This document shows positions 1-13,278 of a stretch of DNA of 64,000 bases, in pieces; the stretch's first letter is position 1; the number at the start of each line of letters is the position of its first letter. This stretch comes from Prosopocoilus inquinatus (Eukaryota; Arthropoda; Insecta; Coleoptera; Lucanidae): the NCBI GenBank assembly GCA_036172665.1, contig CM069873.1:38120001-38184000 (forward strand). The letters are read 5' to 3'. The position numbers and the translations under genes were made by a program. A model generated the notes under the pieces. It saw only the letters and a program-made list of their open reading frames with translations. It was not told the DNA's origin and made no database searches.

Positions 1-3000
1 AGCTGGAAATAGTTTTGAACGAAACAACACATGCTAGCGTTGTTCCTGTGATGTATCTAACCGATCTCTACTATCTTTCATCTTATTTGACGTTTCGATG
101 GACTCCAGTAACTCTGATGCGAGATACGAAGTTCTCGGACGCAGCGTAAGCTGGAAATAGTTTTGAACGAAGCAACACATGCTAGCGTTGTTCCTGTGAT
201 GTATCTAACCGATCTCTACTATCCTTCATCTTATTTGGCGTTTCGATGGACTCCAGTAACTCTGATGCGAGATACAAAGTTCTCGGACGCAGCGTAAGCT
301 GGAAATAGTTTTAAACGAAACAACACGTGCTAGCGTTGTTCCTGTGACGTATCTAACCGATCTCTTCTATCTTTCGTGTTATTTGGCGTTACGATGGACT
401 CCAGTAACTCTGATGCGAGATACGAAGTTCTCGGACGCAGCGTAAGCTGGAAATAGTTTTAAACGAAACAACACGTGCTAGCGTTGTTCCTGTGACGTAT
501 CTAACCGATCTCTACTATCTTTCATGTTATTTGGCGTTTCGATGGACTCCAGTAACTCTGATGTGAGATATGAAGTTCTCGGAGGCAGCGTAAGCTGGAA
601 ATAGTTTTGAACGAAACAACACATGCTAGCGTTGTTCCTGTGATGTATCTAACTTATCTTTACTATCTGTCATGTTATTTGACGCATCGATACACTCCAG
701 TAACTCTGATGTGAGATACGAAGTTTTCGGACGAAGCAGAAGCTGGAAATAGTTTTGAACGAAACTACAGGTACTAGCGTTGTTCCTGTGATGTATCTAA
801 CCGATCTCTACTATCTATCATGTTATTTGAAGTTTCGATGGACTCAAGTAACTCTGATGTGAGATACGAAGTTCTCGGACGCAGCAGAAGCTGGAAATAG
901 TTTTGAACGAAATAACACGTGCTAGCGTTGTTCCTGTGATGTATCTAACCGCTCTTTAATATCTTTCATGTTATTTGGCGTTTCGATGGACTCCAGTAAC
1001 TTTGAAGTGAGATACGAAGTTCTCGGACGCAGCGTAAGCTGGAAATAGTTTTGAACGAAACAACACGTGCTAGCGTTGTTCCTGTGATGTATCTAACCGA
1101 TCTCTACTATCTATCATGTTATTTGACGTTTCGATGGACTCCAGTAACTCTGATGTGAGATACGAAGTTCTCGGACGCAGCGTAAGCTGGAAATAGTTTT
1201 GAACGAAGCAACACGTGCTAGCGTTGTTCCTGTGATGTATCTAACCGATCTCTGCTATCTTTCATCTAATTTGACGTTTCGATGGACTCCAGTAACTGTG
1301 ATGTGAGATACGAAGTTCTCGGACGCAGCGTAAGCTGGAAATAGTTTTGAACGAAACAACACGTGCTAGCGTTGTTCCTGTGATGTATCTAACCGATCTC
1401 TACTATCTATCATGTTATTTGACGTTTCGATGGACTCAAGTATCTCTGATGTGAGATACGAAGTTCTCGGACGCAGCAGAAGCTGGAAATAGTTTTGAAC
1501 GAAACAACACGTGCTAGCGTTGTTCCTGTGACGTATCTAACCGATCTCTACTATCTATCATGTTATTTGACGTTTCGATGGACTCAAGTAACTCTGATGT
1601 GAGATACAAAGTTCTCGGACGCAGCAGAAGCTGGAAATAGTTTTGAACGAAACAACACGTGCTAGCGTTGTTCCTGTGACGTATCTAACCGATCTCTACT
1701 ATCTTTCATGTTATTTGGCGGTTCGATGGACTCCAGTAACTCTGATGTGAGATACGAAGTTCTCGGACGCAGCGTAAGCTGGAAATAATTTTGAACGAAA
1801 CAACACATGCTAGCGTTGTTTCTGTGATGTATCTAACCGATCTCTACTATCTATCATGTTATTTGACGTTTCGATGGACTCCAGTAACTCTGATGTGAGA
1901 TACGAAGTTCTCGGACGCAGCAGAAGCTAAAAATAATTTTGAACGAAACAAAACGTGCTAGCGTTGTTCCTGTGATGTATCTAACCGATCTTTACTACCT
2001 TTCATGTTATTTGAAGTTTCGATGGACTCCAGTAACTCTGATGTGAGATACGAAGTTCTCGGACGCAGCGTAAGCTGGAAATAGTTTTAAACGAAACAAC
2101 ACGTGCTAGCGTTGTTCCTGTGATGTGTCTAACCGATCTCTACTATCTTTCATGTTATTTGGCGTTTCGATGGACTCCAGTAACTTTGATGTGAGATATG
2201 AAGTTCTCGGACGCAGCGTAAGCTGGAAATAGTTTTAAACGAAACAACACGTGCTAGCGTTGTTCCTGTGATGTATCTAACCGATCTCTACTATCTTTCA
2301 TGTTATTTGGCGTTTCGATGGACTCCAGTAACTCTGATGTGAGATACGAAATTCTCGGACGCAGCGTAAGCTGGAAATAGTTTTGAACGAAACAGCACAT
2401 GCTAGCGTTGTTCCTGTGATGTATCTAACCGATCTTTACTATCTATCATTTTATTTGACGCTTCGATATACTCCAGTACCTCTGATGTGAGATATGAAGT
2501 TCTCGGACGAAGCAGAAGCTGGAAATAGTTTTGAACGAAACTACACGTACTAGCGTTGTTCCTGTGATGTATCTAACCGATCTCTACTATCTCTCATCTA
2601 ATTTGACGTTTCGATGGACTCCAGTAACTGTAATGTGAGAAACGAAGTTCTCGGACGCAGCGTAAGCTGGAAATAGTTTTGAACGAAACAACACGTGCTA
2701 GCGTTGTTCCTGTGATGTATCTAACCGATCTCTACTATCTATCATGTTATTTGACGTTTCGATGAACTCCAGTAACTCTGATGTGAGATACGAAGTTCTC
2801 GGACGCAGCAGAAGCTGGAAATAGTTTTGAACGAAACTACACGTACTAGCGTTGTTCCTGTGATGTATCTAACCGATCTCTACTATCTTTCATGTTATTT
2901 GGCGTTTCGATGGACTCCAGTAACTCTGATGTGAGATACGAAGTTCTCGGACGCAGCGTAAGCTGGAAATAATTTTGAACGAAACAACAGATGCTAGCGT

Positions 3001-6000
3001 TGTTCCTGTGATGTATCTAACCGATCACTACTATCTATCATGTTATTTGACGTTTCGATAGACTCCAGTAACTCTGATGTGAGATACGAAGTTCTCGGAC
3101 GCAGCAGAAGCTGGAAATAGTTTTGAACGAAACAACACGTGCTAGCGTTGTTCCTGTGATGTATCTAACCGATCTTTACTACCTTTCATGTTATTTGACG
3201 TTTCGATGGACTCCAGTAACTCTGATGTGAGATACGAAGTTCTCGGACGCAGCGTAAGATGGAAATAGTTTTAAACGAAACAACAAGTGCTGGCGTTGTT
3301 CCTGTGATGTATCTAACCGATCTTTACTACCTTTCATGTTATTTGACGTTTCGATGGACTCCAGTAACTCTGATGTGAGATACGAAGTTCTCGGACGCAG
3401 CGTAAGCTGGAAATAGTTTTGAACGAAACAACACGTGCTAGCGTTGTTCCTGTGATGTATCTAACCGATCTTTACTACCTTTCATGTTATTTGGCGTTTC
3501 GATGGACTCCAGTAACTCTGATGTGAGATACGAAGTTCTCGGAGGCAGCGTAAGCTGGAAATAGTTTTGAACGAAACAACACATGCTAGCGTTGTTCCTG
3601 TGATGTATCTAACCGATCTTTACTATCTATCATGTTATTTGACGCTTCGATATACTCCAGTAACTCTGATGTGAGATATGAAGTTCTCGGACGAAGCAGA
3701 AGCTGGAAATAGTTTTGAATGAAACAACACGTGCTAGCGTTGTTCCTGTGATGTATCTAACCGATCTCTATTATCTATCATGTTATTTGAAGTTTCGATG
3801 GACTCCAGTAACTCTGATACGAGATACGAAATTCTCGGACGCAGCAGAAGCTGGAAATAGTTTTGAACGAAACAACACGTGCTAGCGTTGTTCCTGTGAT
3901 GTATCTAACCGATCTCTACTATCTATCATGTTATTTGACGCTTCGATGGACTCCAGTAACTATGATGTGAGATACGAAGTTCTCGGACGCAGCAGAAGCT
4001 GGAAATAGTTTTGAACGAAACAACACGTGCTAGCGTTGTTCCTGTGATGTATCTAACCGATCTTTACTATTTATCATGTTATTTGACGTTTCGATGGACT
4101 CCAGTAACTCTGATGTGAGATACGAAGTTCTCGGACGCAGCGTAAGCTGGAAATAATTTTGAACAAAACAACAGATGCTAGCGTTGTTCCTGTGATGTAT
4201 CTAACCGATCTCTACTATCTATCATGTTATTTGACGTTTCGATAGACTCCAGTAACTCTGATGTGAGATACGAAGTTCTCGGACGCATCAGAAGCTGGAA
4301 ATAGTTTTGAACGAAACAACACGTGCTAGCGTTGTTCCTGTGATGTATCTAACCGATCTTTACTACCTTTCATGTTATTTGACGTTTCGATGGACTCCAG
4401 TAACTCTGATGTGAGATACGAAGTTCTCGGACGCAGCGTAAGCTGGAAATAGTTTTAAACGAAACAACACGTGCTGGCGTTGTTCCTGTGATGTATCTAA
4501 CCGATCTCTACTATCTCTCATGTTATTTGGAGTTTCGATGGACTCCAGTAACTCTGATGTGAGATACGAAGTTCTCGGACGCAGCGTAAGCTGGAAATAG
4601 TTTTAAACGAAACAACACGTGCTAGCGTTGTTCCTGTGATGTATCTAACCGATCTATACTATCTTTCATGTTATTTGGCGTTTCGATGGACTCCAGTAAC
4701 TCTGATGTGAGATACGAAGTTCTCGGACGCAGCGTAAGCTGGAAATAGTTTTGAACGAAACAACACATGCTAGCGTTGTTCCTGTGATGTATCTAACCGA
4801 TCTTTACTATCTATCATGTTATTTGACGCTTCGATATACTCCAGTAACTCTGATGTGAGATATGAAGTTCTCGGACGAAGCAGAAGCTGGAAATAGTTTT
4901 GAACGAAACAACACATGCTAGCGTTGTTCCTGTGATGTATCTAACCGTTCTCTATTATCTATCATGTTATTTGAAGTTTCGATGGACTCCAGTAACTCTG
5001 ATACGAGATACGAAGTTCTCGGACGCAGCAGAAGCTGGAAATAGATTTGAACGAAACAACACGTGCTAGCGTTGTTCCTGTGATGTATCTAACCGATCTC
5101 TACTATCTATCATGTTATTTGACGCTTCGATGGACTCCAGTAACTCTGATGTGAGATACGAAGTTCTCGGACGCAGCAGAAGCTGGAAATAGTTTTGAAC
5201 GAAACAACACGTGCTAGCGTTGTTCCTGTGATGTATCTAACCGATCTTTACTATTTATCATGTTATTTGACGTTTCGATGGACTCCAGTAACTCTGATGT
5301 GAGATACGAAGTTCTCGGACGCAGCGTAAGCTGGAAATAGTTTTGAACGAAACAACACATGCTAGCGTTGTTCCTGTGATGTATCTAACCGATCTCTACT
5401 ATCTTTCATGTTATTTGGCGTTTCGATGGACACCAGTAACTCTGATGCGAGATACGAAGTTCTCGGACGCAGCGTAAGCTGGAAATAGTTTTAAACGAAA
5501 CAACACGTGCTAGCGATGTTCCTGTGACGTATCTAACCGATCTCTACTATCTTTCATGTTATTTGGCGTTTCGATGGACTCCAGTAACTCTGATGTGAGA
5601 TACGAATTTCTCGGAGGCAGCGTAAGCTGGAAATAGTTTTGAACGAAACAACACATGCTAGCGTTGTTCCTGTGATGTATCTAACCGATCTTTACTATCT
5701 GTCATGTTATTTGACGCTTCGATACACTCCAGTAACTCTGATGTGAGATACGAAGTTTTCGGACGAAGCAGAAGCTGGAAATAGTTTTGAACGAAACTAC
5801 ACGTACTAGCGTTGTTCCTGTGATGTATCTAACCGATCTCTACTATCTATCATGTTATTTGAAGTTTCGATAGACTCAAGTAACTCTGATGTGAGATACG
5901 AAGTTCTCGGACGCAGCAGAAGCTGGAAATAGTTTTGAACGAAACAACACGTGCTAGCGTTGTTCCTGTGATGTATCTAACCGCTTTTTAATATCTTTCA

Positions 6001-9000
6001 TGTTATTTGGCGTTTCGATGGACTCCAGTAACTCTGATGTGAGATACGAAGTTCTCGGACGCAGCGTAAGCTGGAAATAGTTTTGAACGAAGCAACACGT
6101 GCTAGCGTTGTTCCTGTGATGTATCTAACCGATCTCTGCTATCTTTCATCTAATTTGACGTTTCGATGGACTCCAGTAACTGTGATGTGAGATACGAAGT
6201 TCTCGGACGCAGCGTAAGCTGGAAATAATTGTGAACGAAACAACACGTGCTAGCGTTGTTCCGGTGATGTATCTAACCGCTCTTTAATATCTTTCATATT
6301 ATTTGGCGTTTCGATGGACTCCAGTAACTCTGATGTGAGATACGAAGTTGTCGGACGCAGCGTAAGCTGGAAATAGTTTTGAACGAAACAACACATGCTA
6401 ACGTTGTTCCTGTGATGTATCTAACCGATCTCTACTATCTTTCATGTTATTTGGCGTTTCGATGGACTCCAGTAACTCTGATGTGAGATACGAAGTTCTC
6501 GGACGCAGCGTAAGCTGGAAATAGTTTTGAACGAAACAACACATGCTAGCGTTGTTCCTGTGATGTATCTAACCGATCTTTACTATCTATCATGTTATTT
6601 GACGCTTCGATACACTCCAGTAACTCTGATGTGAGATACGAAGTTTTCGGACGAAGTAGAAGCTGGAAATAGTTTTGAACGAAACTACACGTACTAGCGT
6701 TGTTCCTGTGATGTATCTAACCGATCTCTACTATCTTTCATCTAATTTGACGTTTCGATGGACTCCAGTAACTGTGATGTGAGATACGAAGTTCTCGGAC
6801 GTAGCAGAAGCTGGAAATAGTTTTGAACGAAACAACACGTGCTAGCGTTGTCCCTGTGATGTATCTAACCGATCTTTACTATCTTTCATGTTATTTGACG
6901 TTTCGATGGACTCCAGTAACTCTGATGTGAGATACGAAGTTCTCGGACGCAGCGTAAGCTGGAAATAGTTTTGAACGAAACAACACATGCTAGCGTTGTT
7001 CCTGTGATGTATCTAACCGATCTCTACTATCTTTCATGTTATTTGGCGTCTCGATGGACTCCAGTAACTCTGATGTGAGATACGAAGTTCTCGGACGCAG
7101 CGTAAGCTGGAAATAGTTTTGAACGAAACAACACATGCTAGCGTTGTTCCTGTGATGTATCTAACCGATCTCTACTATCTCTCATGTTATTTGGCGTCTC
7201 GATGGACTCCAGTAACTCTGATGTGAGATACGAAGTTGTCGGACGCAGCGTAAGCTGGAAATAGTTTTGAACGAAACAACACGTGCTAGCGTTGTTCCTG
7301 TGATGTATCTAACCGATCTCTACTATCTGTCATGTTATTTGACGTTTCGATGGACTCAAGTAACTCTGATGTGAGATACGAACTTCTCGGACGCAGCAGA
7401 AGCTGGAAATAGTTTTGAACGAAACAACACGTGCTAGCGTTGTTCCTGTGACGTATCTAACCGATCTCTACTATCTTTCATGTTATTTGGCGTTTCGATG
7501 GACTCCAGTAACTCTGATGTGAGATACGAAGTTCTCGGACGCAGCGTAAGCTGGAAATAATTTTGAACGAAACAACACATGCTAGCGTTGTTTCAGTGAT
7601 GTATCTACCCGATCTCTACTATCTATCATGTTATTTGACGTTTCGATGGACAGCAGTAACTCTGATGTGAGATACGAAGTTCTCGGACGCAGCAGAAGCT
7701 GGAAATAGTTTTGAACGAAACAACACGTGCTAGCGTTGTTCCTGTGATGTATCTAACCGATCTTTACTACCTTTCATGTTATTTGAAGTTTCGATGGACT
7801 CCAGTAACTCTGATGTGAGATACGAAGTTCTCGGACGCAGCGTAAGCTGGAAATAGTTTTGAACGAAACAACACATGCTAGCGTTGTTCCTGTGATGTAT
7901 CTAACCGATCTTTACTATCTATCATGTTATTTGACGCTTCGATATACTCCAGTACCTCTGATGTGAGATATGAAGTTCTCGGACGAAGCAGAAACTGGAA
8001 ATAGTTTTGAACGAAACTACACGTACTAGCGTTGTCCCTGTGATGTATCTAACCGATCTCTACTATCTCTCATCTAATTTGACGTTTCGATGGACTCCAG
8101 TAACTGTGATGTGAGAAACGAAGTTCTCGGACGCAGCGTAACCTGGAAATAGTTTTGAACGAAACAACACGTGCTAGCGTTGTTCCTGTGATGTATCTAA
8201 CCGATCTTTACTATCTATCATGTTATTTGACGCTTCGATATACTCCAGTAACTCTGATGTGAGATATGAAGTTCTCGGACGCAGCGTAAGCTGGATATAG
8301 TTTTGAACGAAACAACACGTGCTAGCGTTATTCCTGTGATGTATCTAACCGATCTCTACTATCCATCATGTTATTTGATGTTTCGATGGACTCCAGTAAC
8401 TCTGATGTGAGATACGAAGTTCTCGGACGCAGCGTAAGCTGGAAATAGTTTTGAACGAAACAACACGTGCTAGCGTTGTTCCTGTGATGTATCTAACCGA
8501 TCTCTACTATCTATCATGTTATTTGACGTTTCGATGGACTCCAGTAACTCTGATGTGAGATACGAAGTTCTCGGACGCAGCAGAAGCTGGAAATAGTTTT
8601 GAACGAAACAACACGTGCTAGCGTTGTTCCTGTGACGTATCTAACCGATCTCTACTATCTTTCATGTTATTTGGCGTTTCGATGGACTCCAGTAACTCTG
8701 ATGTGAGATACGAAGTTCTCGGACCCAGCGTAAGCTGGAAATAGTTTTGAACGAAACAACACATGCTAGCGTTGTTCCTGTGATGTATCTAACCGATCTT
8801 TACTATCTATCATGTTATTTGACGCTTCGATATACTCCAGTAACTCTGATGTGAGATACGAAATTCTCGGACGCAGCAGAAGCTGGAAATAGTTTTGAAC
8901 GAAACAACACGTTCTAGCGTTGTTCCTGTGATGTATCTAACCGCTCTTTACTATCTTTCATGTTTTTTGGCGTTTCGATGGACTCCAGTAACTCTGATGT

Positions 9001-10110
9001 GAGATACGAAATTCTCGGACGCAGCGTAAGCTGGAAATAGTTTTGAACGAAACAACACATGCTAGCGTTGTTCCTGTGATGTATCTAACCGATCTCTACT
9101 ATCTTTCATGTTTTTTGGCGTTTCGATGGACTCCAGTAACTTTGATGTGAGATACGAAGTTCTCGGACGCAGCGTAAGCTGGAAATAGTTTTGAACGAAA
9201 CAACACGTGCTAGCGTTGTTCCTGTGATGTATCTAACCGATCTCTACTATCTTTCATGTTTTTTGGCGTTTCGATGGACTCAAGTAACTCTGATGTGAGA
9301 TACGAAGTTCTCGGACGCAGCGTAAGCTGGAAATAATTTTGAACGAAACAACACATGCTAGCGTTGTTTCTGTGATGTATCTAACCGATCTCTACTATCA
9401 ATCATGTTATTTGACGTTTCGATGGACTCCAGTAACTCTGATGTGTGATACGAAGTTCTCGGACGCAGCGTAAGCTGGAAATAGTTTTGGACGAAACAAC
9501 ACGTGCTAGCGTTGTTCCTGTGATGTATCTAACCGATCTCTACTATCTTTCATCTAATTTGACGTTTCGATGGACTCCAGTAACTGTGATGTGAGATACG
9601 AAGTTCTCGGATGCAGCGTAAGCTGGAAATAGTTTTGAACGAAACAACACGTGCTAGCGTTGTTCCTGTGATGTATCTAACCGATCTCTACTATCTATCA
9701 TGTTATTTGACGTTTCGATGGACTCCAGTAACTCTGATGTGAGATACGAAGTTCTCTGACGCAGCAGAAGCTGGAAATAGTTTTGAACGAAACAACACGT
9801 GCTAGCGTTGTTCCTGTGATGTATCTAACCGATCTTTACTATCTTTCATGTTATTTGACGTTTCGATGGACTCCAGTAACTCTGATGTGAGATACGAAGT
9901 TCTCGGACGCAGCGTAAGCTGGAAATAGTTTTGAACGAAACAACACATGCTAGCGTTGTTCCTGTTATGTATCTAACCGATCTTTACTATCTATCATGTT
10001 ATTTGACGCTTCGATATACTCCAGTAACTCTGATGTGAGATACGAAATTCTCGGACGAAGCATAAGCTGGAAATAGTTTTGAACGAAACTACACGTACTA
10101 GCGTTGTTCC
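1..10110 (+). repeat. 148-bp tandem satellite array (about 68 monomers)
   Basis: Head-to-tail monomers start at 1, 149, 297 and 445, giving a 148-bp period that holds to 10110, where the last monomer is cut short by another element. Monomers differ by a few substitutions, such as GCGTAAG against GCAGAAG before the start of the next unit. Each monomer holds a near-palindrome (23-44 in the first copy, AACAAC...GTTGTT). No open reading frame runs through the array. Variant monomers recur every 8 units (1184 bp) and once after 34 units (5032 bp). A centromeric or pericentromeric role is possible but is only inferred from the tandem structure. Confidence 0.98.
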
Positions 10111-10583
10111 CCCACCCCTCATCCCCTAAGCGATAACATCCCCAACTTTAAAAATTCAAATAGCAAAGCACCCCTTGTGATACCTCATTCAACAACATTG
10201 TTTATGCTGAATAGAATAATTTTTTTTTTCAAGGTGATGATAAATAAAAATAAATAAATAACGGATTCACTTTTGGTAACTAATTGTTAAAACAAGTAAC
10301 AAACACTGCACAATGTAATGTCAATAAATTCTATTTGATATATAACAACCTGCAATTGTTTTTATCACTTATTGCTAGAGCCGTAACATTGCTAGAGCGT
10401 AACGAAGATTCGCCGTTTTATTTTAATATATTTTTCTGAATATATCAGTTATTTATCATTCGAGTTTGAAAATATTTTATCTGTTGTATTTAACGTTAAA
10501 AATTCTATTTAATCTAAAGGGGTACTTTGCTATTTGAATTTTTAAAGTTGGGGTTGTTATAGCTTGTTGAGGGATGGGGGATT
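10111..10583. mobile_element. Terminal-inverted-repeat element, copy 1, abutting the satellite
   Basis: The left arm (10111-10176) and right arm (10517-10583) are inverted copies of each other, about 66 bp with few mismatches, and both contain CCCCAACTTTAAAAATTC. The element starts where the final satellite monomer breaks off. Similarity to a second, oppositely oriented copy at 22318-22900 continues past the right arm to about 10710, so the true element may be longer than the arms suggest. No transposase is visible, so it is non-autonomous; the superfamily is not assigned. Confidence 0.8.
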
Positions 10584-10719
10584 GAAAATTACACCCTCAA
10601 ATGATGATTTTAAAATAAAAATCGACCTGTCTGTGAATTCTTGTGATGCATTTTTCTTAACCATTTTATAGAATTTATCCGTTACTTTTGGGAAACACAG
10701 TACACATACATTAACTTCA

Positions 10720-11285
10720 TTATTATTAAAGTACGAAATCGTTCAAATCATCAGCAATAATGAACCCACAATTATAGCGGTGATACCAAAAAAACAATTA
10801 CGCATCGCGTTCTCATAATCTCTTCATATGTAAACTTTTTTTTAATGAAATATTTATCTTATTGTATTTTTTGTTGTGAAACGAAAGAATAGTAAATTCT
10901 AAATATAAAGTACTCTTTACTATTTAACCTCAGAACGAATAATAAAGGAGTTATTGCGATATTTGTACTCATCATTAAAAATCTGCTACAATTCAGCTAA
11001 ATTGCAACAAATTCCTTATAGCGATTTCGGCCCTAATTGAGGCCCCATTAGAAGAAGAACATATCGAGAATTCCACCGTAATTTGACTGATCCGGTCAGC
11101 TTACGCATGGACAATGCTTAATTGCTAAGGTTGAGTAAAAGCAGTATATTTTTGCCAATTTGAACAACTTCGTTCCTTCCATAATAACGAAGTTATTGTG
11201 TGCGTATAACAAAAACTTTGAACACCCTGCATATTCAATGCAAAGTTCAAACCACGGCTATAATTCACAAAGCGCAATGAGTAGT
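10720..11285. other. AT-rich stretch without recognisable genes
   Basis: No coding region, RNA gene or repeat beyond simple A/T runs is recognised here. Confidence 0.6.
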
Positions 11286-11288
11286 AGA

Positions 11289-11372
11289 AATAGGCCGATT
11301 CTGGAACCTCCTCCGACCTTGACCAATCAAATTCAAGGTCAAGGTCGGAAGAGGTTCCAGAAGCGGCCTATT
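11289..11372. repeat. Long hairpin module, copy 1
   Basis: Two arms of about 35 bp (from AATAGGCCGATTCTGGAACC and its near-exact complement) surround a short spacer containing ATTCAAGGTC. The same hairpin recurs at 28928-29017, and degenerate pieces are seen near 28434 and 32340-32510. It is joined to an array of TCAAGGTCA/TGACCTTGA motifs, so hairpin and array travel as one module. Confidence 0.85.
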
Positions 11373-11392
11373 CCTGACGTGACCCCACCATG

Positions 11393-11565
11393 AGCTTCAA
11401 GGTCAAGGCAATGACCTTGAGTTGACCTTAAGGTGACCTTGAAATGACCTTGAGGTGACCTTGAAATGACCTTGGGGCGATCTTGAAATGACCTTGAGGC
11501 GACCTTGAAATGACTGAGGTGACCTCGTAACGGACCTTGAAGCGCGGTGACTCAAATGTAATTGT
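11393..11565. repeat. TGACCTTGA (nuclear-receptor half-site) array 1
   Basis: TGACCTTGA, the complement of TCAAGGTCA, recurs roughly every 10-12 bp with small variations (AAATGACCTTGAGG and similar). TCAAGGTCA is the known extended half-site for FTZ-F1/ERR-type nuclear receptors. Whether the array binds such proteins is inference; it may only be a simple-sequence repeat. Confidence 0.85.
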
Positions 11566-11653
11566 TTTGAAATAACCCTGACGCAACCTGTTATTGAATA
11601 TGTACTGTTATTGAACGTAGTGAACGTGATAGTGCTTATTAGAATTATAAAAC

Positions 11654-11865
11654 ATGTTTGATTGCAATCAGTGTGGCAAACAATTTACGCGAATCGATAA
11701 TATGAATCGTCATTTGCGTTTAAACGTATTGAGACTTCTGATGTTCTCGAGTTGCTCCTCTATACTGAGACGGAGCCGGCGTTTGTTTTTTTGGCTGAAA
11801 GGATGATACATTCTAAATGGAGGTTCGGCAACGACTGCATTCCTGAGAGTAATGTTTATTCTTGA
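11654..11865 (+). pseudogene. C2H2 zinc-finger gene fragment (frameshifted)
   Basis: An ATG at 11654 opens a 50-codon frame whose first residues, FDCNQCGKQFTRIDNMNRHL, form most of a C2H2 finger: two Cys, the conserved Phe, and the first His. The last His position reads Asn. Just after the finger (near 11720) the coding-like sequence appears to continue in another frame to a stop at 11863-11865, with a Glu/Leu-rich stretch, which suggests one frameshift. It follows directly on the TGACCTTGA array. Such N-terminal fingers occur on some transposon proteins, Polinton ones possibly included, but no more can be said. Confidence 0.5.
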
Positions 11866-12073
11866 TAAATTAATTAAATTCATAAGATTATCCTAATATT
11901 TGAGACCCATTTTATTTTATATAATAGAGTTATTTTCTATCTACTTTCCAGTAAACAAATTAAAAACTTTCTGATGCATGCATAGTCGATAATAAATAAT
12001 AAATACGTGTTTACCAAATTAATTCAATTCAGAAGAAAACAAAATTATTTTCCTAAATAATCTTTATTATGAC

Positions 12074-12129
12074 ACTAGTTCGGCAAGCCCCCTCCTTCTC
12101 CGCGAAGGTGCGGTGGGGCTTAAACTAGT
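12074..12129. repeat. GC-rich hairpin
   Basis: ACTAGTT followed by AAGCCCC is mirrored by GGGGCTT and AACTAGT, with CCTT/AAGG continuing the stem toward a CG-rich loop. It is a compact 56-nt hairpin in very AT-rich surroundings. Its role is unknown: a structured RNA, the remains of a MITE or a transposon end are all possible. Confidence 0.65.
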
Positions 12130-12787
12130 TTTAAATTATATTGTATGCTGATATGTGTTGTTGCTGTTTAGCTATTCGTTGTTGTTAATGTTCAAAACTA
12201 GGCTTTTTTTGGTATGTATTTATTTAATATTTCGTCTAAATATGTTTGTGTCAAATACTGAATCTACTTTTGATTGTCGAAACTTTTCTGAAATTTATTT
12301 CAAAAAAAAAAAACAAATATAATATAATTGTTAGAATTAAACAGAAATTGTATAAACAAAAAACTAGAAATTGCATCATTATTTTTACCGGTTATTTCTA
12401 GACGGAATATTACGTATTGTATACAGATTTTGAAACTCTCTCCTATTAAATAAAAAATAGAAAATGAAGTATATCCTGTTCTGGATTCTAATGCTCTAAA
12501 TGCATACCAAATTAATTCATGACAAAATGTTATTTGTTATACAAGACGGTAAAATTATTTTTTTATCGATGAGTGAAAACGTTTAAGGAGCAAGTGCATT
12601 AATTTTTAGGAGTCGATAATTGAATTTTATCATCGTTTGTAAAGACAAAATTTAAATAATTTCGCAGAAAAATAAAGAGAGCAATCACGTCTCAATCGCA
12701 TTTAGTGTAGATTGTTGCTATGCTTAATACGAAAATTGTTAGTTTATCTGCCCCTGCTGTTAAAATTCCGATTTATTGACTGTTTTA

Positions 12788-12896
12788 ATGCCAGATTTCT
12801 TCACCTTCTGATAAATTTATCCGCTAGGTAATATCCTTGGAAACTATTATCGGCACAATGGTTTCCAATTTATCAGGAGGTGAAGAAATCGGGCAT
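12788..12896. repeat. Inverted repeat, MITE- or miRNA-like hairpin
   Basis: The arm at 12788-12818 (ATGCCAGATTTCTTCACC...) is mirrored at 12867-12896 with few mismatches around a loop of about 48 bp. A small MITE is the simplest reading; a transcribed hairpin precursor cannot be excluded. Confidence 0.65.
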
Positions 12897-13278
12897 CAGT
12901 CAGACAAAGTAACCTTCGCTTTAGAAAAAACTTGTTTTTTGTGCCCGACGACCTTCATTTACAATGTGACATTGGACATTGGTTCTTAATTTTCATCACA
13001 CATTCACAAAGCATATAAATTATTAATTGTTTAACCTGTCTTCTGCCAAATACTGAATCTTTTTTGTTTTTTAAGATTTCCCGAACTTCTTGAACTTTCT
13101 TTTAAGAATAAATAGTAAAATTTAAATATACCATGTGAGTGTTTAAATTATTATCATTATTACTATCACTTTCAAAATATCAAAGTGTTTTAATTATCCA
13201 AAATAATTTGTTTTAAAATGTAATTGATTTTAATTGAAGTTTGTTCTTGTCCGATGATGATTACACTTTTTTTCACTC

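Larger units (their letters stand above)
11866..13250. other. AT-rich stretch with two hairpins, no gene
   Basis: No coding region is supported. Two compact inverted repeats (12074-12129 and 12788-12896) are listed separately; the rest is AT-rich sequence with homopolymer runs. Confidence 0.6.

Noticed and set aside
1..10110. CRISPR-like array
   Set aside because: The regular repeats are contiguous 148-bp monomers with no spacers; the sequence context is eukaryotic.
11160..11393. 77-codon frame overlapping the hairpin module
   Set aside because: It is created by the inverted repeat; no domain and no credible start.
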